Of a DNA stretch of 64,000 nucleotides, positions 12,330 through 22,752 are shown in pieces (within the stretch, counting starts at the first letter, position 1; every line of letters starts with the position of its first letter). Made by a program: the position numbers and the translations under genes. Origin of the DNA: Ostrinia nubilalis (lineage: Eukaryota; Arthropoda; Insecta; Lepidoptera; Crambidae); contig NC_087095.1 of NCBI RefSeq assembly GCF_963855985.1, positions 14,146,001 to 14,210,000 of the forward strand, written 5' to 3'. The notes below the pieces were generated by a model. The model ran no database searches, was not told the origin of the DNA, and saw only the letters and a list, made by a program, of their open reading frames with translations.

Positions 12330-13097
12330 GTTCCAACCAAAGTAGCCAAAAAGTTCGCAACACGTCTTTGTTACTTGGCATAAGTTTATGTTGTCAACTT
12401 TTTGGCCAATTTGGGTGTCAAGAACTATTTGACGCTGACTGTACTTACTAAAGAATGGAAAATTCTACAAGATCAGAGGAAATCTGCCCTAAAATTGACT
12501 CTTTAATGATAGATACGGAAGTTTTCAGCTTAAAACTGCAAAACTTGAAGTATACTTCACTTCTCTGTACTTCGATTGAAAAGGATTAAAAGATTGAAGT
12601 TGTTGAGTTCTCTGCTAAATAAAAGGAAGTGTACTTCAGAGAGAATTCAGCCACATTCTGTTCTTTTCAACTGGCGTGGCCATTTTGTGGTGATTTTCAG
12701 TCCAGTGAGAGAGAATTATAGAGTGGGTGGCGGTTGTTTTCTTCCATTTTGCAATCCTAGTGATTTTACTAGCTCCACAGTTCAAGTTTATTAATAACCT
12801 CAAATTATCTATTATAATTTTGGCATCTCCTACGTGGATGTTCAGCTATAAACAATATCACTTCCATAATTTTATTAAGACAAAAAATCTTTGACTTCAG
12901 TGATTTTTAAGAAAGAGTTCCATTGAAGGGTTGAAAGAAGTCTTGGCTTAGAAATTGATGTTTCCGTATAGTATATCGCGCGTGTTTTCCCACTACGTAT
13001 TATCTTTTTTTATCACACGAGATAGGTAACCCTTCAGAAATAAAGATAAAATCTATAACTTATGAATAGATCGTAAAAATAAGAACAATAATGCTTA
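12330..13097. other. Spacer with one MITE-like segment
   Basis: Positions about 12,335-12,447 (AGCCAAAAAGTTCGCAACAC, then CAACTTTTTGGCCA) form a short inverted-repeat element that recurs near 34,780-35,100. I see nothing else. Confidence 0.4.
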
Positions 13098-13234
13098 GGC
13101 CGCCATCACACGGACTGCACCACAACAACCGCACGAAGTCGCATCAGCAACCGCACGCAGTCGCTATAATCAACTGCATGCAGTTGTCTGCAATCGGATC
13201 TGACTTCACGCAGTTGACGCCAAGCATCTAGATT

Positions 13235-16200
13235 CTAGACCAGTAGGTCAGTGTCAGGTTTGACATCAATCATGATATTGTCTTCATACATTTCTGGCGA
13301 TGAAATACTCTGGCTAGGAGTTTGTTGGTTGCAAGAGAGGTGTGTACTTCCCATTGATTGCAAACTGTTGTAATTTTGAATTTGTGTTGAGTCATTTGCC
13401 ACATTTCTCGAATATTGTGTAGCAGTAGTGTATCTTCTGAAATAGTCTGGAGGCGAAGGCTGGTTTCTTTGAGGTTCGTTTTGATGTGAAGATTTATTTT
13501 TGTAATATCTAATTACATTTATGATGTCACTTTTCGCGTCTAGTTTATCATCAGCAGGTATCGCTTTGAAATCATTCAGCAGACATAACAGGAATTGTTT
13601 ATCGGAATCTTTTTCCTCGCTACTTAATTTTTCCATCACGTTTTTAGTCAAGCTTTCAATTAAAATATTACTATCGTCAGATGATGTTTCCAATGATGTT
13701 TCCTTTGAGGCTCGTTTTGTTTTTTTTGTAGGAATCTCATCAGGTGTAATTTCACTTTGTACATTGGAAGTCCCGGCGCCGCCTGGATCACGCCTGCCTT
13801 TAACAGTCATTGTATCTTTTAAAAATAATAATTGTTTATGATATTTGTACAGTTTCGTTTTTGCTCCACTTTTCTTAGTTTGATTTTTTATACTTCGCAT
13901 AAAACCATCTCTTAACACCTTCCATCTGCCCTGTAGTTTAATTGCTGTAAATAAACAAAAACATGATATTAATATTTATATTTTGATTCATTCATCATCA
14001 TCATCTCAGCCATATGACGTCCACTGCTGAACATAGGCCAATGTTATCCATGCTGCCCGGTTGGTAGCGGCCTGCGTCTTTGAATATTTTGATTATTCAC
14101 AGTATATTAAAAATTAGCCAAGTGCGTGTCGTGCCACGCGCAGTGTAGGGTACCGTAGTTGTCTGTCGTTCGTTCGTTTCAGCCAAATGACGTCCACTGC
14201 TGGACAAAGGCCTCCTCCAAGGTTTTCCACAATGCACGGTCCTGCACTGCCCGTCGTTACCACAATATACAGTGTGTCCGGGCATGTAGTGATCAAACTT
14301 TGAGGGCGTAATCTATGGACAATTTTATCGATGAAAATACTTCAAATTTGGGGCCTGACCCATTTCTCGAAAAATTACATCGATTTAAGTTTTTAATTTT
14401 TAGTTTACACCTCTTCTTTAAAAAACAAGTGAAAGCGTGGGTAGCTTAACATTAATAGGCAAATATTTTATATCATACGATAGCCAATAAAATTATCTAT
14501 TAGTAGAAGAAGAAAGCAGACACAAGTTTCATACATTTTATGGGAGTAAGAATGGATTTAATTAGAAAAATACATTACTTTTTTCACTTCTTTTTCAGTT
14601 AAGTTCCAACACAAGAAAAACCAGGTCGTTAAGGTATGTTTTATTTGCATTGTATTATTAGTATTTGAGCTATTCTACAAAACGAATGTAAATTTATTAG
14701 TCTACGTCTATTAGTTTCGACGTAATTGTTGAACAAAGATACCCCTTCCCAGCGGTTTCCATAGCGCACGCGACATGCGAAAATGCACTGCCTGAAAGAA
14801 TCACACAACCTATTCCGATTACTATGGAAACCGCTGGGAAGGGGTATCTTTGTTCAACAATTACGTCGAAACTAATAGACGTAGGCTAATAAATTTACAT
14901 TCGTTTTGTAGAATAGCTCAAACACTGATAATACAATGCAAATAAAACATACCTTAACGACCTGGTTTTTCTTGTGTTGGAAAATAACTGAAAAAGAAGT
15001 GAAAAAAGTAATGTATTTTTCTAATTAAATCCATTCTTACTCTTATAAAATGTACGAAACTTGTGTCTGCTTTCTTCTTCTACTAATAGATAATTTTATT
15101 GGCTATCGCATGATATAAAATATTTGCCTATTAATGTTAAGCTACCCACGCTTTCACTTGTTTTTTAAAGAAGAGGTGTAAACTAAAAATTAAAAACTTA
15201 AATCGCTGTAATTTTTCGAGAAATGGGTCAAGCCCAAAATTTCAAGTATTTTCATCGATAAACTTGTCCATAGATTACGCCCTTAAAGTTTGATCACTAC
15301 ATGCCCGGACACACTGTATATCAGAAGCAAGCAATTATACTTCAACTAAAGTCACTTTTCATATTTTTTTCTAAGGATTTTTTATGAGGTATGAAATTTT
15401 TTAATACACGAGTTAGACGACTATTACTCTTATGTCCGTTTTCACCATCAATCCTTAATTTTTAAGTGACCCCTATGAAAACAAAAATCCTGTTATGTGT
15501 TACCATAGGGGTCACTTAAAAAATAGGGATTGATGGGAAAACGGGCATTAAACTAAACTGATCTATCTTTGGCTCCTGAGCAGGGAGACGACAAAATGAA
15601 ACAGCTGGATGCGTGTGCGATAATCAAGAGCACAGTTTATGAATTATTAACTGCTTATATACCAATAAGATGTCCGTCAGTCGTGTGACGCGCGACCTAC
15701 AGTTTTGTCTATTAAACAAACGCTGACGCTACATATCTTAACCGTTATAGTTTTCCTTTAAAGTTTATAAAAAGCACTATCATTACGAATTTTTCCAGAT
15801 TTTTCAAGCCAACAGTTTAGTTTTTAGAGGGGGCGGGGGACATTCTTATTACCACAACGCCTGCTTAGATACGATTGAACTATTTTTTGCATACAAATTT
15901 TTGAACACCCTGACAGCTCATGTCAACGTGTCAACGTGCCATAAAAACATCTTAGGCTACATATCGATTTATTTAATAACTAGCTTTCCGCCCGCGGCTT
16001 CGCCCGCGTGGAATTTTGTCTGTCACAGAAAAACTTTATCGCGCGCGTCCTTGTTTCAAAAACCGGGATAAAAACTATCCTATGTTCTTTCCCGGGACTC
16101 AAACTATCTCTATGCCAAATTTCATCAAAATCGGTTGCGAGGTTTAAGCGGGAAAGCGTAACAGACAGACAGACAGACAGAGTTACTTTCGCATTTATAA

Positions 16201-16885
16201 TATTAGTTGGGATGGGATTGTTTATTACTATCAAAACTCTTTTAATACACCACTACATTTTTATCAACGAAATAATTTTAACAGGTTATGTGTGAAAAAT
16301 TTAGAGTATTTTCATAAAGTTAATTTTTTAATTTAATTTTCTTTAGTCCGTATTTTCCGCGTCACAGCTGGGGCACTCCGCTGCTCGCTAGAGTAGTCGT
16401 ACGCGCTCGTAAATTGCCCCGATCTGTCTGTCTCGCTCACGCCTCGACCACGCTTCCTGTGTTATATTACTTACTTAGCTAACTTAGACCATTTCAAGTA
16501 ATTTTGAGTTGTACCTAATTATCTTACGTAAATAGTGCTAGCGACGCGTGTGTCCATAAATTACCAATTTTGGGATGAAATATTAAGTAACTTTATTTAA
16601 CTTTTTTTTACATAAATAGGATCAGTATCAATAACTCATTACCCAGATTTTTTTTTCGGTGATAAAAACTTAGTGGTGTATAAGAAAATAATAAAAAATT
16701 TAAAACTTACCAATAGCATTTTTTTCCTTATTATTCTTTTCTGCAAAATTTGGTATCATTGATTCGCATACAAAAGCCCAATCTTTATTGCGCTTTATTT
16801 TGTTACTATATTCTGGAGTTTTATAATTCCATATGCTGACTTTACTTTTTATTAAAGAAATAAAGAATTCGGTGTCGAAAACCAT
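13235..16885 (-). CDS. MADF-BESS domain protein, two exons
   Basis: Exon 1 is 16885-16711 and exon 2 is 13944-13235, both on the minus strand. The phase-1 join (ATTG|GTAAGT ... TTTACAG|CA) gives a protein of about 294 residues. The MADF domain crosses the intron: FISLIKSKVSIWN and WAFVCESMIPNF in exon 1, then GRWKVLRDGFMRSI and a basic KKSGAKTK stretch in exon 2. A BESS-like motif (DKQFLLCLLNDFKAIPADDK) lies around residue 170. MADF domains bind DNA and BESS motifs mediate protein contacts, so a nuclear DNA-binding role is expected. The 2.77-kb intron holds a 1-kb foldback element and a Helitron. The flanking inverted termini suggest it may be the accessory gene of a PIF/Harbinger transposon rather than a host regulator. 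Confidence 0.75.
13989..14078 (-). repeat. RTE-type LINE 3' scrap in intron
   Basis: A TCATCATCATC tail, then TGACGTCCACTGCTGAACAT and TTGGTAGCGGCCTGCGTC. It is the reverse complement of the RTE 3' end, lying in the intron of the MADF-BESS gene. Confidence 0.65.
14167..14253 (-). repeat. RTE-type LINE 3' scrap beside the foldback element
   Basis: A CGTTCGTTCG tail, then CAGCCAAATGACGTCCACTG and CAAAGGCCTCCTCC. It ends a few bases before the foldback element that begins at 14270. Confidence 0.65.
14270..15316. mobile_element. Foldback element with 495-bp inverted arms
   Basis: The ends read CAGTGTGTCCGGGCATGTAG in opposite orientations and abut TA on both sides. The left arm 14270-14764 and right arm 14822-15316 are each 495 bp and almost perfectly complementary around a 57-bp centre. 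No coding capacity. The CAGTGTG end and TA target resemble the palindromic elements at 22753 and 52797, so it may be of the same broad Tc1/mariner-like class. It sits in the intron of the MADF-BESS gene. Confidence 0.85.
15434..15547. repeat. Palindromic MITE, ~114 bp
   Basis: CCGTTTTCACCATCAATCC and AAGTGACCCCTATG on the left are repeated inverted on the right (CATAGGGGTCACTT, GGGATTGATGGGAAAACGG). The loop is short and nothing is encoded. Confidence 0.7.
15980..16217 (-). mobile_element. Mini-Helitron, minus strand
   Basis: On the minus strand it starts TCCCATCCCAACTAATATT after an A and ends GAAAGCTAG before a T, matching Helitron rules (A|TC...CTRR|T). It includes a (GTCT)n run, CCCGGGA, and a GC-rich hairpin (CGCGGGCGAAGCCGCGGG on that strand) before the CTAG end. 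Related copies lie at 17584-17785 and 33693-34197. Confidence 0.75.
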
Positions 16886-17249
16886 TTTTCAAACCATTCG
16901 ACGCAACCGACGCGCGTTCGGCTCCAATACTAACTGCAGAATAACTGTATGCGAACGGAGCGGCGCGGTAACACTACACAACCACAAAATGTAACTGTGT
17001 AGCCGACCGCGTGAAGTTGAAGGCACGACTAGACTGCACCATTGCACGAAGTCGAACGTTCTATCGGCAACAATGACTGCCCATGTCGTCTCTTTCTATC
17101 GCAAAGAATCACCATTTGAGAGCGAGCGCAAAAACGGAAATGGATAGATAACACTCTGGCCGTGTGTACAACTGCATGCAGTTAAATATATCGACCGCGC
17201 GCTATGACCGCGCACGGTAGCTGCGATGCAGTCCGTCTGATGTCAGCCC

Positions 17250-17583
17250 ATACAAGGAATGTTGTCCTGTAAATTAATCATCAAGATATGAAGGCGACAC
17301 TACTATTAATCATTACTTTCTTTTTACTCCCTAATCAATATAATCAATTTATTGTTTGAATTAACATTTTTAATGAATCGTCTTTATTACATTATATATA
17401 TATTACATTTTTATTGAAGAGTTTGTTTAAAGTAGGCAATCTCTGGAACAGAACCTAACCTTGAAATTAAGATAGTTATCTTTAATTCCTGTGAGTGATA
17501 TTAGCTATATTTAAATTCCAGGCGGGCAAAAGTTAGGCTTTATTATGGGCAAACGAATTACTCTAAATCTATACTAATCTATA
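17250..17583. other. AT-rich spacer, no gene seen
   Basis: Sequence between the Harbinger-like end and the next mini-Helitron. No features are recognised. Confidence 0.4.
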
Positions 17584-17785
17584 TCTATACTACCTAATAT
17601 TATAAATGCGAAAGTAACTCTGTCTCTCTTTCACGCCAAAACCACTAAACCGATTTTGATTAAAGGCATAGAGATAGTTTGAGTCCCGGGAAAGGACATA
17701 GGATAGTTTTTATCCCGGTTTTTGTAACAGGAACGCGCGTGTTAAAGTTTTTCTGTGAAAAACAAAATTCAGGGTGGAAAGCTAG
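17584..17785 (+). mobile_element. Mini-Helitron, plus strand, diverged
   Basis: Starts near TCTATACTACCTAATATTA and ends GGAAAGCTAG before T. The internal sequence follows the copy at 33693-34197, but the GC hairpin is degraded and the (GTCT)n run is short. An older copy. Confidence 0.65.
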
Positions 17786-18329
17786 TTAAAGAATAAAAGG
17801 GTAACATAGTGTAATTTAAAGTCAAATTATCTCAGTTGTAGCATTTCACAGAGGGCTAAGGTTGTTTAGATAGGAAATAATACAGGCCAGTCCAGTTATC
17901 GTCTGACAATGATCCACGCGTTACGGGGCAGCCTGTACAAATAATGCTCATTTCGTATTATACAGGGCGTTAGGCGGAATGATATAGATAGATACAGCGT
18001 CGGACTGGCCATACAGTCGGGGTGGCATTTGCCAGCCGGGCCCCAGCCTGCGCGGGCCCCCCACGGGCCTGGGTTGCGGGGCATGCGGCAACCGTAGCGC
18101 AGGGGGCCCGCGCAGCGTGGGCCCTGAGCTACGGTTGCCCGCGTGCATGTCTCGGAAACTGCGTCGTACAAAAAAATTGTACAGTCATAATTTGTAGAAA
18201 ATTGCTTTGCCTACAAATATGTTAATATAACTTTTTGCCTTAAATTAAAGATTAAAGAAGTTATAAGCAAAAAAAATCCTTTTTGCTTATGTATAACTTC
18301 TCTAATTTAATTTAGGACAAAAAGTTATG

Positions 18330-19155
18330 TAAACACAGGGCCGTCTTTAACCTACTAGGGGCCCTGGGCACTTACGGATCAAGGGGGCCCTTGTCATCTA
18401 GAAAAAGGTATTTTGAGACGGACAGACGGGGGCCCCCTCCGTCGCGGGGCCCTGAGCACGTGGCTAAAGTGCCCAGTGGGAAAGAGGGCTTTGACCATTT
18501 ATGTTTCTTTCATGATGCCCTGGCCTTCATTGGTTGGATTTTTGGCAGTCAAGCAGTAGATACTCACATAGAATCCTGAACTATAGAACAAATAAGCTAC
18601 AATACCGAACGGTGAAGATGTCAGACTGGCCGACTCGGGATCCAAGGAACACTGGTTTGAACCCCGCCGCCGCTGGACTATTGTGGGGAAACCACTCGTC
18701 ACACAAACATAATTTAGCTAAGCGCAACGCTCTCCACGGCATTGATGTTGAGATCAGGTCAACCTGATCTTCTGGCTGTTCCGCAACCACAATTACTTGG
18801 CCGACAAACTGCACGAGCTCAACCCTTGATGGGGCGACGACAAGCTTTACCACGTCGCCAGGGACGTGAACATTGCTATGTAGGTACCAGCACATCATGT
18901 ATCACGAGCTGATGCCCGCTGTGATCGGTGAGTGGTTGTTGTTTATGGAATATGTTTCTTCCATCAGTAATAATCCCGTCCAGTAATAATAATTATGTTA
19001 GTGACCTTGAAAGAGTAACTTACTAGGGGCCCTGGGCACTTAAGGATCAAGGGGGGTCTTATCATCTGGAAAAAGGTCTTTTGAGCAGACGGGGGCCCCT
19101 TCCGTCGTGGGGCCCTGGGCACGTGCCCAAAGTGCCCAGTGGGAAAGAGGGGCCT
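18330..19155. repeat. Pair of direct repeats around a SINE
   Basis: ACTAGGGGCCCTGGGCACTT, GGATCAAGGGGG, GACGGGGGCCCC and AAAGTGCCCAGTGGGAAAGA occur in the same order at about 18,345-18,490 and 19,020-19,150. The SINE lies between them. Outside the pair, a ~45-bp inverted repeat (AATTTGTAG, GCCTACAAATATGTT) occurs at about 18,178 and 19,160. Some unit of this kind has been duplicated locally; its origin is unclear. Confidence 0.5.
18591..18735 (+). repeat. tRNA-derived SINE
   Basis: The head resembles a tRNA: an A-box-like TACCGAACGGTGAAGATG and a B-box-like GGTTTGAACCCCGCC. The body CGCCGCTGGACTATTGTGG matches the SINE at 49811. It sits within the left part of the hAT element. Confidence 0.65.
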
Positions 19156-19980
19156 GTGTAAACATATTTGTAGGCAAAAAATTTGCTACAAATTATGACA
19201 TAGCGAATTTTTTGTAAGACGCTTAAAAAAGTGTTTTCACCCCTTTTTTCAAGATGGCGGTTGGGGGACAAGGGTGGCGACCCCAAAAACTTGAGGTTAA
19301 GCTTCTATTGACCACATTGACCCACACATGTCCCAAAAATAAAATTGCGTTCTCTAATAAATGCAATACTCGGAAAATTGCCGGAAAATGATGGGAGTTT
19401 TATTTTGCTTTTTTTATGTATTACAGTGTTTAATTCTCACAATTTCATTCACCCAAGTGACTTGTGAGAGACGATTTTCAGCATTAAAGCGCATTAAGGC
19501 GATTAGAGTCCTCAATGACCTTGGGCGTTTGACCTTCACGCCGCGAGCAACACCCGCGTACCCCGCACCAAAAACTCCGATTTGACACCGATCAAAAATA
19601 CACGGGCATAGGTAGATACAGAATAGAAGCTCTTTCTTCATACATTACTGCCTATTATTTTAAACTTAAGTTGATGAACCTTGATGTCGGTGTCATTTAA
19701 CTCAGGCGTAAAGGTATTTAATAAAAATAACAAAATCCATGAACATTTTGTACGGGATAAAATTTTATTTTATTTTTCGTAAATTTTCTAATGCTTTTGT
19801 CGGTTCAGTCGTTCTCGAAATTTGAACAAACCCGACTTTATTACAAGCTTTTATTTAGCTTGCAATTTATGATGTATGTAGGTAATTACATAAATGTTTG
19901 TTCGGGTGGAATCTTGCAAGCTGAATTAGTTAGACCAACTTCCTGACGACATAGGCTAGATCAAAATTTCAATTATTTGT

Positions 19981-20213
19981 CCGTCAGACAGATAATTAGA
20001 AAATATTAGACTCATATTTTTTATTTTCTTTCATAATTAAATAATAACAGTGCTACATCGAGTTGAAATGGCGCGATACGCCACGCTTGAGTAGAATTTT
20101 TACTCAAATGTGACGTCACGCGACATTTCAACTCAATATAATACTGTAATTATTCGATTATGGAAAAAATTAAAAAATATGAGTCTAATATTTTCTAATT
20201 ATCTGTCTGACGG
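19981..20213. repeat. Foldback repeat, ~230 bp
   Basis: CCGTCAGACAGATAATTAG and AAATATTAGACTCATATTTT on the left are repeated inverted on the right. The core pair is AGTTGAAATGGCGCG and its complement-like CGCGACATTTCAACT. No coding content; the frame at 20110-20382 is a by-product. Confidence 0.65.
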
Positions 20214-21664
20214 ACTAAATAGAATTTCGATTTCATTACCCAGTCATCATCCCTATTGGAACGCATTAGTACCTAGTATTGTCTATGGCCTAAAAAAGCA
20301 AATGTTTCTGCTTTTGTCTATTGTCATTCTCTCTGTGTCACTTATGAAGAATAAACTGAAAATGTATTTGTCTTTTTATTAGAAATCCTTCATCAATTGA
20401 TTGAGTTAAAATTTCGGATATACATGTAATTCGGGTGACAATGCAATATTGTGATGACATGGAGCTGATCTGATGGTAGAGCTGGAATGCCAGTGGCCCC
20501 ATAGCAACTCCGGGATTAAACGATTCCATCGAGTTTAGGCTCGTTTGATTTGTATTTATTTATTATTATACCTAAATAATTTCATTACAATTTTCTAAAA
20601 ATGCACAAAAACTTAAAAATCTTGAAAACGGTGATATTTTTACTGGGGTCAAAATTGGACGTTAGGGAGACAATGGCGAGGCCTATCGATGGTTGAAGGG
20701 TTATCCATTGTTTTTGGGATACCCTGTATAAGCAAGTACCTAATGTTATGTATGTACGCTACTTTGAAAATCATGAGTCTTCAATTCTCTAAGGTAAACT
20801 GCAGGGTCTGATGATGGAGCTGGAATGTGGCCATAAGAATAGGCTAGTTTCTTAAAAAAAACTTTTGGTTCGTCAATTTTACATTATCAAAAAATATTGG
20901 ACACAGGATATTTTTATTTGTCAATTAAACAAGTAATTACGAAGATATGTTGCGATGAAATTCCGCGTGACGACACAAATCGCCACATTTTTAAGCATGC
21001 CTTGACGTCATGTGCCTCATCTTCTGAACTTTGGTGCGCTTCATCTCTTTAAATTTTCATAAGTTTAAAAAAGTGAAAAATACATTTAGAGTTTTTTTTT
21101 TGGTAAGTTCACCGACGGACTAATTCAAACTCTTGCTACTTTCTTGCTTTATCCACAAAACATCCCTATTCTTCGAAATTATTACGATCTACAAACGGAC
21201 AATCTCTGCTACTACGCCGCAGTAAATTCCCCATCATAAATAAAAAGATTTTTTTTTAAATAAGCTCTTGTATGCTAATAATTTTGGTTTCATGACATGC
21301 TCCTAAAATTCATCACCTTATAAGAGGATTTCAGTTTTTATCTGCGAAACTTTTCAATAATATAGGTAGGTACGTTTCATGGTTTGGTAATTTAGGGAAG
21401 TTTGTTTGCACTTAACATGAAAAATATGGTATCAATGTACTGTGTACCTATGCACCTTCAGTGGCAACAACAAGGTCTACTGAGTACCTATAGTCTACTA
21501 AAGGCATGAAATAGATTAATTTCACTTAAAATTAAAACCAACTCCAAAACGACTCACCAAAGGGTAGGCTGCCACCGACTCCGAAAATGGCTAATTTTGT
21601 AATCAGTATCCAATTTTTTTTATAAACTCTATAGAAAAATTCAATACCACCTTATCTTAATTTT

Positions 21665-21770
21665 TTTTAATGTGACAGGAGGCAAACGAGCAAACGGATC
21701 ACCTGTTGGTAAATGATTACCGTCGCCCATAGACACCCGCAGACCCAGGGGCGTTACAGGTGTTATTTTT
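21665..21770. repeat. Dispersed insect repeat fragment
   Basis: GTGACAGGAGGCAAACGAGC, then ATGATTACCGTCGCCCATAG and GGGGCGTTACAGGTG. I recognise this as a recurrent moth and butterfly repeat, but cannot assign a family. Confidence 0.45.
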
Positions 21771-22106
21771 AATTGTGGTATTTTCGCGAAGAAACATATT
21801 GAAAATCTAATTCTAATAAGTATGAAAAATATAAATTGTTTTCTTCACGTAAATCGATTAAGTTACAGATTCTGACTAGCTCCTAATTTGGATACTGATT
21901 GCAAAGGCCTAGTAAATAAATAACGTAATAATTTTTCTACTTGTATTTATCTAGTGCAGTTGTTTTGGAGTCAATTATAGTTTTTTTACACTAATAGATT
22001 CTATTCAGGTAGAAAATAGCGTCTGAGCGCGTCATAATTCAATTGTATCGTCTGACTGCACGTACTCTTTGAACAATTCTGACATAAAATCTATTGTCGA
22101 ACAAAA

Positions 22107-22232
22107 GCTGGGTTGCACCATCTTACTTCAACTTTGACAAGCGTCAAAAGTCTGTCTAACTCCATACAAAAAACACCGGTTATCGCCAAAGCTACGGTCA
22201 AAGTTAGGTCACGTCAGGTGGTGCAACTCAGC
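22107..22232. repeat. MITE, GCTGAGTTGCACCA family, copy a
   Basis: About 125 bp. The ends read GGTTGCACCATCTTACTT and, inverted, GGCTGAGTTGCACCACCTGA. The middle has CTCCATACAAAAAACACCGG. Related copies are at 33112 and 34950. Confidence 0.7.
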
Positions 22233-22752
22233 CAAAGAAAAAATTCATTTTGATCGCTAATGTCAGTTTGCAGCGAGTGACACAACCTCCCCGTCTGAAG
22301 GCCAGCGGCCGACTGCCGCCCGCACCCCGCGAAGGCCCCCTCAACAGCAAAACGTTCGGAATTTATCAAAAGTAAAATTTATGAATGAAAGTAATGTTCG
22401 ATTGAAAAACGCAACGTGTCATTTAAAGATTAAAGAATTCCTAATCTATTCGTGCAAAAATCTTTTAAATTAACATAGCCGTTTTGGAGGAGTAGGGAAT
22501 TTAAGTAAAAAATCGATGTCCCGTATTTATTTTTTTAATCCAAAACAAAGAGACGTAGCGAAAATTCAAACGTCACAAATGTAGTCCTTGAACTGTTGTA
22601 TAACATATATTTTTTTCAACTATTTCTATCCAGCGGTAAAAGAGGAGTAGGCTTTACAAAATGCCCATTTGGCGCGGATTGAGGACTCTAATCGCCTTAA
22701 AACGAGACTTCGTTCTCTACTGGGGCAAGAACTGTTAGATTCGTTAATTATA

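Larger units (their letters stand above)
13098..17249. mobile_element. Candidate PIF/Harbinger-type transposon carrying the MADF-BESS gene
   Basis: The left end (13098, GGCCGCCATCACACGGACTG) and the inverted right end (17249, GGGCTGACATCAGACGGACT) match at about four of five positions. Both have the palindrome ACTGCATGCAGT about 70-85 bp inside, plus scattered CGCACGAAGTCG and CTGCAC motifs. Such subterminal repeats are typical of PIF/Harbinger elements, and I recall MADF or Myb-like second ORFs in insect PIF-like elements. No DDE transposase is readable inside. The flanking triplets TTA (left) and ATA (right) do not match exactly, so the target duplication is not confirmed. Confidence 0.5.
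19498..22696. mobile_element. TTAA-flanked element, 3.2 kb
   Basis: The inverted ends GGCGATTAGAGTCCTCAAT lie immediately inside TTAA on both sides (19494-19497 and 22697-22700). TTAA duplication is the hallmark of piggyBac-type insertion, though the ends do not begin CCC as in canonical piggyBac. No transposase frame is readable. Inside are a palindrome (19981-20213), other dispersed repeats and a MITE (22107-22232). Confirmation that it is an insertion comes from the hAT frame it interrupts. Confidence 0.7.

Noticed and set aside
20110..20382. 90-codon plus-strand frame
   Set aside because: Its first third is the right arm of a foldback repeat and it has no domain.
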